Shown piece after piece: positions 1 to 7,342 of a stretch of DNA of 19,543 nt (its first letter is position 1; each line of letters opens with the position of its first letter). A program made the position numbers and the translations under genes. Source of the stretch: CALAEC01 sp050692915 (lineage in GTDB: Bacteria > Actinomycetota > UBA4738 > CALAEC01); NCBI GenBank assembly GCA_050692915.1, contig JBOGVU010000048.1, positions 1 to 19,543 of the forward strand, in the 5' to 3' direction. The notes below the pieces were generated by a model. It was not told where the DNA came from and ran no database searches. It saw nothing but the letters and a program-made list of their open reading frames with translations.

Positions 1-987
1 GGCGTGGCACAACAGCACCAGGTTGTCCAGGTTGGTCCCGCCGCCGTCGGCCCAGTGAACCAGGTGGTGAGCGTTCAGCCACCGCTTCCGCTCGCACCCG
101 GGGAACCGGCAGGCCGCTCCGTCACGGTGCCGGAGCAGCCTAGCCAGGTGCCCGGGTACGGTCCGTCCCCGACGGCCGATCCCCACCTGACGCCCCCCGG
201 ACTCCAGGACCCATTCGATCCGGCCGTCGCAGGCCAGGCGGCGGATGCTCTCGGGGGCCAGTCGCTGCCCGCCCTCGGTCTCCGCCAGCCACGGGCCCGC
301 CCCGGGCTCCTCCCCGGCCAGGACCTCGGCCCCGGCGTGGACCACCACGGTGGCCGGCTCCGGCTCCCCCGTGGCCAGGTCCACCAGAGCATCGGCCAGG
401 CGGGCTCCGCCGGGGTCGGCGGCCTTCGGATCCAGGGGGACCTCCTCGGCCCCCCGCAGGATTGCCGACTGTAGGGCCGTTCCTTCCTCGGCCGGGAGCC
501 TGCCCTCCAGCCACAGCATGGAGCGCTCCTGGTCCCAGTCCAGGGCGAGGTACCGCTCCCGTCGAGTCTCCTCCGCCTCCCGGACCCGGACCCGCTCATG
601 TCGGCGGGCCTCCCGCCACAGCGACGCCGGGCGCAGTTCGGGAGCCTTCTGGGCCCACCTCTGGTCCGTGTGGGGGGAGGCGAACCGCGTCAGCGGCCGG
701 AGCTGGTCCCAACACAGCCTCCCGCCGGCGTAGGCGTCGGCGATCCGGGGGAGGCTCTCCAGGGCGTGGGCCACCCTGACCCACTCCCGGGCCGTGCCCC
801 AGGCCAGCCCGTACCGCCCGGCCAGCCACGAGCTCATGGAGGTGGCCCCGTCCCGGCGCCACAGTCGCCGCCGGTCGAAGGCGGCCACCACCCGGAGGGC
901 CTCGGCCGAGGCCGCCACCATCACCGCGGCGGCCCGGTCCAGGGCGTCGGTCAGGTCTCCGGAGGTCCGCGGGGCCGCGAATCTCAT
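1..987 (-). CDS. DUF222/HNH endonuclease domain protein (13E12-type), 3' end cut by window edge
   Basis: Reading the minus strand from ATG at 987 gives 329 codons open to the window edge, so the C-terminus is missing. The N-terminal two thirds is the helical DUF222 region typical of actinobacterial HNH proteins (for example AAAVMVAASAEALRVVAAF near residue 20 and SSWLAGRYGL near 55). Near residue 293 comes CRFPGC, then the HNH start LNAHHLVHWADGGGTNLDN followed by LVLLCHA, with the His-His pair and Asn in place. The family is abundant in actinobacteria, partly as mobile '13E12 repeat' genes, and its role is not settled; nuclease activity is inferred from the HNH motif. A TAGAAT box lies 7 nt before the ATG, which suggests a leaderless transcript. 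High GC matches the flanks. Confidence 0.88.
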   Translation of the reverse strand, partial: MRFAAPRTSGDLTDALDRAAAVMVAASAEALRVVAAFDRRRLWRRDGATSMSSWLAGRYGLAWGTAREWVRVAHALESLPRIADAYAGGRLCWDQLRPLTRFASPHTDQRWAQKAPELRPASLWREARRHERVRVREAEETRRERYLALDWDQERSMLWLEGRLPAEEGTALQSAILRGAEEVPLDPKAADPGGARLADALVDLATGEPEPATVVVHAGAEVLAGEEPGAGPWLAETEGGQRLAPESIRRLACDGRIEWVLESGGRQVGIGRRGRTVPGHLARLLRHRDGAACRFPGCERKRWLNAHHLVHWADGGGTNLDNLVLLCHA

Positions 988-994
988 GGGTGTG

Positions 995-1000
995 ATTCTA
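995..1000 (-). promoter_or_regulatory. -10 box for the HNH gene (leaderless)
   Basis: On the minus strand TAGAAT lies 7 nt before the ATG of the HNH gene, so transcription would begin at or next to the start codon. There is no clear -35 TTGACA 16-18 nt upstream and no Shine-Dalgarno sequence. Confidence 0.45.
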
Positions 1001-1396
1001 GGACGGGGGTCTGACACGAACCCCCGACACCCGGTCGTCGCCGGCCGATGGCTCGACCCCGGTGGTCCATTTCGTGACGGTCCTGCTGACCCTGGGCGAC
1101 CCGCCGGAGACGTACAGGTTCGGCGTGGGATTCCTCCAGGGATCCGGGGCCTCGGCGTGGTGTTTTTCCCGCTGGCTGCTCTGGTCACGTCCTTCACCGG
1201 CTGGGCACTGAGCGGCGAGCTCCTGCGCCGGTGGTGGCGCGAGACCCGCCTTCGCAAGAGTAGCCGTCCCGGCCCTCGGGGCTGCGCGACGCTTCGAAAA
1301 GCAGCTTCGACTGGTCTGTGTTTGACCGTCAGACGGGGCGGTCCCTATGCTTCGATCCGTTCCTGTGGTCGATCGGAACTGCGAAAGGAGCTTGCA
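1001..1396. other. Intergenic stretch without a clear gene
   Basis: About 400 bp between the divergent HNH and membrane-protein genes. One plus-strand frame near 1060-1200 gives a protein-like run ending at a stop, and a second frame continues with a hydrophobic segment at about 1155-1240. This could be the worn remains of a membrane protein with a frameshift, but I recognise no family and see no start or RBS. Confidence 0.3.
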
Positions 1397-1912
1397 ATGG
1401 ACTGGTACGTGATCATCCTCAGGGTGATCCATATCGCGGCAGGCACGTTCTGGGTGGGTGCCGCCTTCGTCCTGTTCCTCTTCATCCAGCCCTCGGCGAA
1501 GGAGCTCGGTCCCGAGGGACAGAGGTTCATGGGCCACCTCGTTGCGAGGAGGAAGCTGCCGATGCTCATCATGATCGCCGGGATCCTGACCGTCCTCGCG
1601 GGGGTCCTCCTGTACTGGCGCGCTTCCGACGGGTTCGACGCCGATTGGATCAGCTCCGGCCCGGGCGTGGCGTTCACCGTAGGGGGACTGGCCGCGATCA
1701 CGACGCTGGCGCTGGGATTGAGTATCACCAAGCCGGCCGTGGATCGCATGGGCGCGCTGGGGCAGGAGATCGCCACCAGTGGAGGTCAGCCCACCCCCTC
1801 GCAGGCTTCCGAGATGCAGCGGCTCCAGGCCAGGTTGGTCCTGCTCGGCCGGCTGAGCACGGTCCTGCTCACGATCGCCGTCGTGACGATGGCCACGGCT
1901 CGGTTCCTGTAG
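1397..1912 (+). CDS. Four-helix integral membrane protein, DUF2269/CopD-like
   Basis: 171 aa. The ATG follows AAGGAG by about 6 nt, which sets the start; longer upstream readings in this frame have no RBS. Four hydrophobic segments are visible: about residues 5-29 (with His12 in RVIHIAAGTFWVG), 55-75 (LPMLIMIAGILTVLAGVLLYW), about 93-113 and about 147-168. The first segment, with a His followed by a small-residue/FWVG stretch, resembles CopD-like and DUF2269 membrane proteins, some of which bind haem or copper; function here is unknown. It stands alone: the gene before is divergent and the next is convergent. Confidence 0.75.
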   Translation: MDWYVIILRVIHIAAGTFWVGAAFVLFLFIQPSAKELGPEGQRFMGHLVARRKLPMLIMIAGILTVLAGVLLYWRASDGFDADWISSGPGVAFTVGGLAAITTLALGLSITKPAVDRMGALGQEIATSGGQPTPSQASEMQRLQARLVLLGRLSTVLLTIAVVTMATARFL

Positions 1913-1961
1913 CGGGTCTGCCGAGCGCTGACCCCGGCGCGGCGCGAGCGGAGGATCGTTT

Positions 1962-2111
1962 CTAGACTCGGCTGCGGCCTCTGAACCCGGCGAACACGCC
2001 GATCAGGAACAGGATCCCGGCGATGATGAGCAGCCAGAACAGGCCCTCGACGAGCAGGCCGACGCCCCCGGCGATCAGCGCCAAGACGATCAGGATCACC
2101 ACGAGTCCCAT
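1962..2111 (-). CDS. Small hydrophobic membrane protein (DUF6131-like)
   Basis: 49 aa, starting at an ATG preceded by AAGGAGGTGGGC, a strong Shine-Dalgarno, which is why I prefer it over an in-frame ATG 45 nt upstream. Nearly the whole chain is hydrophobic, in two segments (MGLVVILIVLALIAGGVG and LFWLLIIAGILFLIGVF), ending in a short basic tail RGRSRV. Such tiny membrane proteins are common in actinobacteria and have no assigned role. Its stop lies 49 bp from the stop of the convergent upstream gene. Confidence 0.7.
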   Translation of the reverse strand: MGLVVILIVLALIAGGVGLLVEGLFWLLIIAGILFLIGVFAGFRGRSRV

Positions 2112-2165
2112 GCCCACCTCCTTCTCCAGGAACCTAGATATACCCGGGCCGAGCATGGCAACTCA

Positions 2166-3011
2166 TCAGCCCGACCGCCGCTTCCTCGTGGCCTCGACGC
2201 TCGCCTTGAGCGCGGCCATCAGCTCCGTGACGGGCGGTGTTCGGCCGGAGGCCGCAGGTTCCTCCGGGGCCCGTGGCGTCGGCGTCTTCTCCGCGAGCAT
2301 GCGGAGCAGCTCCTCCCGGTAGGTGTCGGCGTACGCGGCGGGTTCCCACTCCGTGGTCAGCTCCTCGATCAGGCGAACCGCCAGCTCGAGCTCGCGGTCG
2401 TCGACCTCGACGCCTTCGAGGCCCGGAGCGAGGGCGGACGGCTCGCGGACCTCGTCGCCGAAGAAAAGGATCTCCACGGCGAGCACGTTGCGCATCGGCC
2501 GAACCGCCACGAGGTGCGGCTTGGTGCGCAGGACGAAGCGGCCGATGCCGACACGTCCCGCCTCGCTCATGGCCCGGTGCAGCAGCACGTATGGCCTGGT
2601 CGCCTCGGGCGACTGCGGCACCGCCACGTAGGTCTTCTCGAAGTGCACGGGGTCGATGTCCGCCAGGGCGACGAAATCCTCGATGTCGATTGACCGGCTC
2701 CGCTGCGGGCGGACCCGGTCGATCTCCTCGTGTGACACCAGCATGACGTCGCCCTCTTCGGTCTCGTGTCCCCGCATCAGCTCCTCCCAGGCCACGGGGC
2801 GCGATGTCTCCGCCGCGGGAACCTCAGCTCTTCCAGTCTCGGCGGGGTCTTCCTCGATCGGCGCTTCCACCACTCGCTGCTGCCGCATCCGTCGCCCCGC
2901 CCGGTCATAGAGGTGGAACCGAACGTCCTTGGGCTCGGTCGCCGTGATCAGCCGCACGGGGATGGCCACCAGCCCGAAGCTGAGGGTCCCGGTCCACACC
3001 GCGGTCGGCAC
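2166..3011 (-). CDS. ku: Ku protein, bacterial non-homologous end joining
   Basis: 281 aa, the usual length for bacterial Ku. The N-terminus VPTAVWTGTLSFGLVAIPV is the family hallmark (typically M-x-R-A-I/V-W-x-G-x-I/L-S-F-G-L-V) and fixes the GTG start. Further Ku features follow: RFHLYDRAGRRM, HFEKTYVAVPQ near the middle, YVLLHRAMSEAGRVGIGRFVLR, and a basic C-terminal tail ending in RKRRSG. Bacterial Ku homodimers ring DNA ends and recruit the ligase LigD; no ligase gene is in this window. The gene diverges from the AcnX pair with only 36 bp between start codons, and a TAGAGT box 7 nt before the GTG suggests a leaderless mRNA. An open frame continues far upstream of this GTG, but it is antisense to acnX and carries no Ku sequence. 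Confidence 0.95.
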   Translation of the reverse strand: MPTAVWTGTLSFGLVAIPVRLITATEPKDVRFHLYDRAGRRMRQQRVVEAPIEEDPAETGRAEVPAAETSRPVAWEELMRGHETEEGDVMLVSHEEIDRVRPQRSRSIDIEDFVALADIDPVHFEKTYVAVPQSPEATRPYVLLHRAMSEAGRVGIGRFVLRTKPHLVAVRPMRNVLAVEILFFGDEVREPSALAPGLEGVEVDDRELELAVRLIEELTTEWEPAAYADTYREELLRMLAEKTPTPRAPEEPAASGRTPPVTELMAALKASVEATRKRRSG

Positions 3012-3018
3012 GAGAACA

Positions 3019-3024
3019 ACTCTA
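3019..3024 (-). promoter_or_regulatory. -10 box for ku
   Basis: TAGAGT on the minus strand, 7 nt before the GTG of ku. It lies back to back with the candidate -10 of acnX within a 36-bp gap, so the two promoters probably compete for polymerase. Confidence 0.4.
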
Positions 3025-3035
3025 CCCCGTGCTTT

Positions 3036-3041
3036 GATACT
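3036..3041 (+). promoter_or_regulatory. -10 box for the AcnX operon
   Basis: GATACT, preceded by TTT, sits 6 nt before the ATG at 3048. With no Shine-Dalgarno present, a leaderless transcript is likely. Confidence 0.4.
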
Positions 3042-3047
3042 GGCCTC

Positions 3048-4316
3048 ATGGCAGTGCAGCTGGAGGACCGCGATCGGGAGATGCTCTCGGGTGTCGAAGG
3101 CGAGGCGGCCCGGATGGCCGTGGAGATCGTGGTGGCCATGGCCGAGGCCAGTGGAGCCGAGCGGCTCGTGGAGATCGCTTCCGGGCACATCGACGGATGC
3201 CTGTATCACGGGCAGGCGAGCCTGGACTTCGCGGAGCGCCTGGTCGCCGGGGGAGCGAGGGTGCGGGTGCCCACCACCCTCAACGTCGGCTCCCTCGACC
3301 TGCTCCATCCGGAGCTCTATCGCGGGGACGCCGCCCGAGGTGAGGCGGCCCGACGACTCATGGATCTGTACGTCGAGATGGGTTGCCGCCCCACCTGGAC
3401 CTGCGCGCCGTACCAGATGGATTCCCGACCGGCGTTCGGGGAGCACGTGGCGTGGGCCGAGTCGAACGCCATCGTGTTCGCCAACAGCGTATTGGGAGCC
3501 CGCACCGACCGCTACGGCGACTTCATCGACATCTGCGCCGCGATCGCCGGGCGGGCACCCTATGCGGGGCTCCACGTAACCGAGAACCGTCGAGGCGAGA
3601 TCCTCTTCCGCCTGGCCGGCCTCCCCGAGCGGCTCCTCGACGAGGAGGCCTTCTATCCCGTGCTCGGGCACCTCATGGGGCTCGAGGCGGGCACGCTGGT
3701 GCCTGTGATCGACGGGCTGCCGGCCGAGGTTTCCGAGGACCGGCTCAAGGCCCTCGGCGCGGCCGCCGCCTCGTCGGGTTCGGTGGGCCTCTTCCATGCC
3801 GTGGGTGTCACGCCCGAGGCTGGAACGTTGGACGCCGCCTTCCAGGGGGTCGACCCCGTCAGGACGATCGACGTTACGACCGATCTGGTGGCCCGGGCCC
3901 GGGACTCCCTCACCACGGCCCCCAGCGGCGAGTTGGGAGCGGTGAGCGTGGGGACCCCCCACTTCTCGCTATCGGAGTTCGAAAGGCTCGTCGAGATGCT
4001 GGACGGATCAAGGGTGGCCGATGGCGTCGAGTTCTACGTCTCCACCGGGCGCACCGTCCTGGCCGAGGCCCGGTCCCGGGGCTGGGACGAGATCTGCGAG
4101 CGAGCGGGCATCACCATCGTCACGGACACGTGCACCTACGTCACGCCGATCCTCCGGACAGACGGCGGCGTGGTCATGACGAACTCGGGGAAGTGGGCGT
4201 ACTACGCGCCGGGCAACCTCGGGGTCCAGGTGGTGCTCGGCAGCCTCGCCGAGTGCGTGCGTTCGGCGGTGGAGGGGGAGGTCTGGCGCGATCCGGAGAT
4301 CTGGGCGGATGTCTGA
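3048..4316 (+). CDS. Aconitase X catalytic (large) subunit
   Basis: 422 aa, matching the large subunit of the AcnX family. Visible family landmarks: EIASGHIDGCLYHG near residue 43, GCRPTWTCAPYQ with Cys119, FANSVLGARTDRYGDF near 145, HVTENR, TDTCTYVTPIL with Cys362, and the C-terminal TNSGKWAYYAPGN. Cys119 and Cys362 are candidate Fe-S ligands. Characterised members dehydrate small hydroxy acids: phosphomevalonate dehydratase in archaea and cis-3-hydroxy-L-proline dehydratase in bacteria and fungi. The substrate here cannot be told; no proline or mevalonate genes flank it. The small subunit gene overlaps its 3' end by 8 nt, so the two are co-translated. The start is the first ATG after a -10 box; there is no SD. 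Confidence 0.9.
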   Translation: MAVQLEDRDREMLSGVEGEAARMAVEIVVAMAEASGAERLVEIASGHIDGCLYHGQASLDFAERLVAGGARVRVPTTLNVGSLDLLHPELYRGDAARGEAARRLMDLYVEMGCRPTWTCAPYQMDSRPAFGEHVAWAESNAIVFANSVLGARTDRYGDFIDICAAIAGRAPYAGLHVTENRRGEILFRLAGLPERLLDEEAFYPVLGHLMGLEAGTLVPVIDGLPAEVSEDRLKALGAAAASSGSVGLFHAVGVTPEAGTLDAAFQGVDPVRTIDVTTDLVARARDSLTTAPSGELGAVSVGTPHFSLSEFERLVEMLDGSRVADGVEFYVSTGRTVLAEARSRGWDEICERAGITIVTDTCTYVTPILRTDGGVVMTNSGKWAYYAPGNLGVQVVLGSLAECVRSAVEGEVWRDPEIWADV

Positions 4317-4728
4317 GGTCCGGGCGCTTTTCGCGGGCTTCGCGGAGGGTCGGGCTCTGGTGCTTACAGAGCCCCTCTCGTTCTGGGGTGGCGTCGACGC
4401 CGCCGACGGGACCATCATCGACCGCCATCACCCGCAGGCGGGCGAAACGGTTCGGGGGACGGTGCTGGTGATGCCGTCGGGCCGGGGGTCCAGCTCGAGC
4501 AGCAGTGTGCTCGCGGAGACGATCCGGGCGGGCACCGGCCCTGTGGCCATCGTGCTCGCCGAGCCCGACGGGATCCTGGCCCTGGGCGCGCTGGTGGCCT
4601 CGAAGCTGTACGGGACGGCGACCCCCGTCGTGGTGGTGGACGACGCCACCTATCGCTCGATCGCTTCAGGTATGGAGATCGAGATACGGCGTCGGCACGG
4701 CGGGTGGGACGTTGAAGCTCGGTCCTGA
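4309..4728 (+). CDS. Aconitase X small (swivelling-domain, DUF126) subunit
   Basis: 139 aa. Contains the DUF126 signature: a conserved region LSFWGGVDAADGTIIDRHHP near residue 23, then GTVLVMPSGRGSSSSSSVL with the Ser-rich loop, then VAIVLAEPDGILALGALVA and a short C-terminal strand VVVVDD. This is the swivelling beta-barrel partner that closes the AcnX active site. In some AcnX lineages the two parts are fused; here they are separate polypeptides, overlapping by 8 nt, which argues for a translationally coupled heterodimer. It ends 59 bp before the cyclase start. Confidence 0.9.
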   Translation: MSEVRALFAGFAEGRALVLTEPLSFWGGVDAADGTIIDRHHPQAGETVRGTVLVMPSGRGSSSSSSVLAETIRAGTGPVAIVLAEPDGILALGALVASKLYGTATPVVVVDDATYRSIASGMEIEIRRRHGGWDVEARS

Positions 4729-4731
4729 CGA

Positions 4732-4767
4732 GCGTGTTCCTGGCTGATCGGTGCGCGAACCGGGCTG
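4732..4767 (+). repeat. 36-bp direct repeat, upstream copy
   Basis: Matches 6019-6054 at 32 of 36 positions, with an 18-bp identical core CTGATCGGTGCGCGAACC. It lies 20 nt before the chosen cyclase start. The core contains CGGTGCGCGAACCG, a 14-bp near-palindrome with one mismatched pair. Confidence 0.85.
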
Positions 4768-4772
4768 TTCTC

Positions 4773-4778
4773 TATGCT
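4773..4778 (+). promoter_or_regulatory. Possible -10 box for the cyclase gene
   Basis: TATGCT lies 9 nt before the GTG at 4788 and just downstream of the first direct-repeat copy, which would place that repeat over the -35 region. No good -35 hexamer is seen, so the call is tentative. Confidence 0.3.
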
Positions 4779-4787
4779 GGCGGAGGT

Positions 4788-6008
4788 GTGACGGGATACT
4801 CGAGGCAGGAGGTCGCCCAGCGGGCCGGGGTGGACCCCGACTACGTCGACCGGTTGGTCGAACTCGAGATCCTGACGCCCGGCACCGGAGACCGGTTCTC
4901 GTCGGGAGACGTGCTTAGGGCGCGTTGGGTGCAGAGCTTGGAGCGGGCCGGCGTCCCCCTCGAGGGGATGGCCGCTGCCGTCCGGGACGGAGCTCTCTCG
5001 TTCTCTTTCATGGATGTGGCCGCCTTCGATCGGTTCACCGGGCTCAGCGACACGACCTTCCAGCAACTGAGCGAAAGGACGGGCATCCCCATGGACCTCC
5101 TGAAGGTGGTCCGAGAGGCCGTCGGCTTCGCGGAGCCTCGGCCAGAGGACCACGTCCGCGAAGACGAGCTGTCGGTCGTGCCGGCCATCGAGCTCCAGCT
5201 CTCGAAGGGGTTCCGTCCGGTTGTCATCGAGCGGTGGCTTCGGGTCTACGCAGAGAGTCTGCGCCGGATCGCCGAGACCGAGACGGATTGGTGGAAGACG
5301 GAGGTCGAACGGCCCCTTCTCGAGGCCGGCTTTGCGGAGGGTGAGATGTTGGAGGCCCAAGCCGACCTCGGGTCCCGGATGGCCCCCCTCTCCGAGCAGG
5401 CCCTCCTGGCGATCTACCATGGTCAGCAGGAGCACGCCTGGAGGCAGGGTTTCGTCGAGAACGTCGAGGACGCGTTGGAACGGGCCGGTCTGTACAGTCG
5501 GCTGCACCGTCCGCCGGCGATCTGCTTCCTCGACATCACCGGATACACGCGGCTGACCGAGGAGCGCGGGGATGAGGCCGCCGCGGATCTGGCGGCGAAT
5601 CTGGCAGGCCTGGTCCGACGGTCCTCCCAGGAGCATGGGGGGCGACCCGTGAAGTGGCTCGGCGACGGGGTGATGTTCTATTTCCGGGAACCCGGTGGTG
5701 CGGTGCTCGCCGCGATCGAAATGGTCGAGGGCGTCGCGAGCCACGACCTGCCGCCCGCTCATGTCGGGCTCCACGCAGGGCCGGTGGTCTTCCAGGACGG
5801 TGACTACTTCGGCCGTACGGTCAACCTCGCGGCGAGGATCGCGGACTACGCCAGGCCCGGCGAAGTGGTGGTGAGCCAGGAGGTTGTGGAGGCGGCGGAC
5901 GGGGCACTCGTGTCCTTCGTCGAGATCGGTCCCGTGGAGCTGAAGGGCGTCACAGGGACGCTTCGGCTTCACACCGCCCGCCGCGACGCCCCAATGAGAC
6001 AGAATTAG
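4788..6008 (+). CDS. Class III adenylate cyclase with N-terminal HTH-like regulatory region
   Basis: 406 aa from the GTG at 4788, chosen because the conserved region starts directly (GYSRQEVAQRAGVDPDYVDR); an in-frame GTG at 4734 would add 18 residues encoded mostly by a repeat. Residues 1-70 look like a winged or MerR-type HTH; the helical region to about 240 resembles the regulatory part of mycobacterial Rv1264-type cyclases. The catalytic domain (about 245-400) has every canonical residue: metal-binding Asp249 (FLDITGYT) and Asp293 (WLGDG), adenine-selecting Lys289 and Asp339, and transition-state Asn346 and Arg350 (VNLAAR). This predicts ATP to cAMP conversion by a homodimer in the cytoplasm. 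No membrane segment is visible. It follows the AcnX pair after 59 bp, but has its own possible promoter. Confidence 0.9.
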   Translation: MTGYSRQEVAQRAGVDPDYVDRLVELEILTPGTGDRFSSGDVLRARWVQSLERAGVPLEGMAAAVRDGALSFSFMDVAAFDRFTGLSDTTFQQLSERTGIPMDLLKVVREAVGFAEPRPEDHVREDELSVVPAIELQLSKGFRPVVIERWLRVYAESLRRIAETETDWWKTEVERPLLEAGFAEGEMLEAQADLGSRMAPLSEQALLAIYHGQQEHAWRQGFVENVEDALERAGLYSRLHRPPAICFLDITGYTRLTEERGDEAAADLAANLAGLVRRSSQEHGGRPVKWLGDGVMFYFREPGGAVLAAIEMVEGVASHDLPPAHVGLHAGPVVFQDGDYFGRTVNLAARIADYARPGEVVVSQEVVEAADGALVSFVEIGPVELKGVTGTLRLHTARRDAPMRQN

Positions 6009-6018
6009 GCAGTCCCGG

Positions 6019-6054
6019 GCGTGGTCCTGACTGATCGGTGCGCGAACCAGCCTG
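6019..6054 (+). repeat. 36-bp direct repeat, downstream copy
   Basis: Second copy of the repeat at 4732-4767, same orientation, four mismatches. It starts 10 bp after the cyclase stop, so the two copies bracket exactly that one gene. Confidence 0.85.
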
Positions 6055-6131
6055 AGGCCCTGCTGGATACCCAGGCGATTCACCTGTGATTGGGAATACG
6101 GCGGATCGTTCGGGTCCTACAGCCCGGCTCT

Positions 6132-6179
6132 CGGACGGCCCCGGGGATGTTTGAGGAATCCCCTGAGCGGGGCCGTCCG
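6132..6179. terminator. Long bulged inverted repeat, possible bidirectional terminator
   Basis: Arms CGGACGGCCCCG (6132-6143) and CGGGGCCGTCCG (6168-6179) pair perfectly over 12 bp. Inside, GGGAT pairs with ATCCC around a loop of about 9 nt, with a 5-nt bulge (CTGAG) on one side. It lies between convergent genes. There is no T-run after it on either strand, so a standard intrinsic terminator is not certain. Confidence 0.4.
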
Positions 6180-6456
6180 GGCCGCGCTATCCCTTTCTAA
6201 GCACAGACAAGCTCTCGGATGTGCCGGAGGAGATCGGCAGCTTCGCCGCCTGCGGCTTCCCGAAGGATTCTCATCATTGGCCTCCCCGGGCGCTTGGGAT
6301 GCCTCAAGCAGGGCGCCCGACGGGGCTTCCGACCCTGTACACCCGTGCCAGTTGCTCCTGAAAGCCGGCAACGGATTGGGGAGGTGGGTCGGGTACCAGG
6401 AACCCACGGAGGAGAGTGGCTCTACGAGGCTGCTGAGCGCAAAAGAAGTGGGTCGC

Positions 6457-7332
6457 TCAGAAGAATCTATCGAATGCGTCGATTGTGGTTACGATCTTGC
6501 TGAGGATTTGGGTCAGCGAATCCACCACGAACCCACCCTTCGTTGGCCCGTTCTCCGTGAACGCTACATCAAAGGCGAAATGAGCCTTCACTGGCACATA
6601 CACGTTCGGGCTGGGGGTGATTGTCAGACCCCCGGTGGCGCGAGGAATGCTCATGGACACCAGTACCCCTTCGTTCGCCCTGGGCACCTTCACGCTCATC
6701 CGAAACAGCACTGAATTGTCTTCCAGCGGTCCCGGTGCAATGTACTCATGGATGGTCACGTCTGTGGAATGCTCGATGTTGACTCTCTGGACGATGGGAA
6801 CGGGGACGATGAGGTCTTGGTGCTTGTCAACCCGATTCAGTTCATGGAGAGCCCAGAGGGCACTGGACGTGATCGTGTCCGGGGGCATGTGGGGCGGCTT
6901 GTTGATGCCATGGTACGGCTGCAGACTCTCAATGAATGCAGCGGCTGACTCGCCTACGCCGTCGATCTTGGAGAGGCCGCTTCTGTAGGTCGGGCGTCCC
7001 CTGCGGTCACGCTCAAAGTAGAGGTCGGCGTCCTCGAAGATTGGAAACTCGTGCTGGCGAGTGGACTTCCCGCCAACTAAGGCGGTGATGATGTAGTTGA
7101 GGGCCGAACGCAGATCGTGAGCGATGCCACCAATCCAGGTGCCCCACTCGATGAGCGGGAGATCGGCGGTGCGGTGAGCCCGGACAGTGTGCTGTCCCGA
7201 TTTGGCATCGAAGTCGGCGACCATTTCATACGGCCCAGGGTCGAATATCCCCTGAACCGACTCTTTCAGGCGAGCGAGATCCTTGTTCGCCTTCGTCACC
7301 TTGGCACGGCTCTTGTCTAGGGGATGGTTCAT
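6457..7332 (-). CDS. Conserved protein of unknown function with LRSAL-type motif
   Basis: 291 aa from ATG at 7332, 10 nt after the stop of the upstream gene, so it is very likely the second gene of an operon. The N-terminus is a Lys-rich helix (KSRAKVTKANKDLARLKES). The core has GGIAHDLRSALNYIITALVGG near residue 82, FPIFED near 105, IESLQPYHG near 150 and ALWALHELNRVDKHQDLIVPV near 180. A similar layout (LRSALDH, FPIF, LQPY, LW-L-x2-L-N-x-DKH) recurs in unannotated bacterial proteins. In those the first motif reads R-x4-H, like a HEPN motif; here the His is Tyr. No transmembrane segment. Codon use is less GC-rich than in the flanking housekeeping genes. Function unknown. Confidence 0.72.
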   Translation of the reverse strand: MNHPLDKSRAKVTKANKDLARLKESVQGIFDPGPYEMVADFDAKSGQHTVRAHRTADLPLIEWGTWIGGIAHDLRSALNYIITALVGGKSTRQHEFPIFEDADLYFERDRRGRPTYRSGLSKIDGVGESAAAFIESLQPYHGINKPPHMPPDTITSSALWALHELNRVDKHQDLIVPVPIVQRVNIEHSTDVTIHEYIAPGPLEDNSVLFRMSVKVPRANEGVLVSMSIPRATGGLTITPSPNVYVPVKAHFAFDVAFTENGPTKGGFVVDSLTQILSKIVTTIDAFDRFF

Positions 7333-7342
7333 GGGGGGACAA

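Larger units (their letters stand above)
6009..6456. other. Intergenic stretch between convergent genes, with hairpins
   Basis: No convincing gene. It holds the second 36-bp repeat copy (6019-6054), a long GC-rich hairpin (6132-6179) and a weaker 6-bp hairpin with arms GTGGGT (6384-6389) and ACCCAC (6402-6407). From about 6190 the base composition becomes visibly less GC-rich, marking the start of the accessory zone. Confidence 0.5.

Noticed and set aside
794..1396. Open plus-strand frame running into the 1397 membrane protein
   Set aside because: Its first part is antisense to the HNH gene and its sequence is Arg/Pro-rich noise; the ATG at 1397 has a good SD.
3012..3962. Long open frame upstream of ku on the minus strand (about 316 extra codons)
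   Set aside because: It is antisense to acnX, whose motifs are unmistakable, and the Ku family start falls exactly at the GTG at 3011.
4650..6083. 477-codon minus-strand frame covering the cyclase
   Set aside because: Shadow of the cyclase gene; its repeated segment merely reflects the 36-bp DNA repeat.
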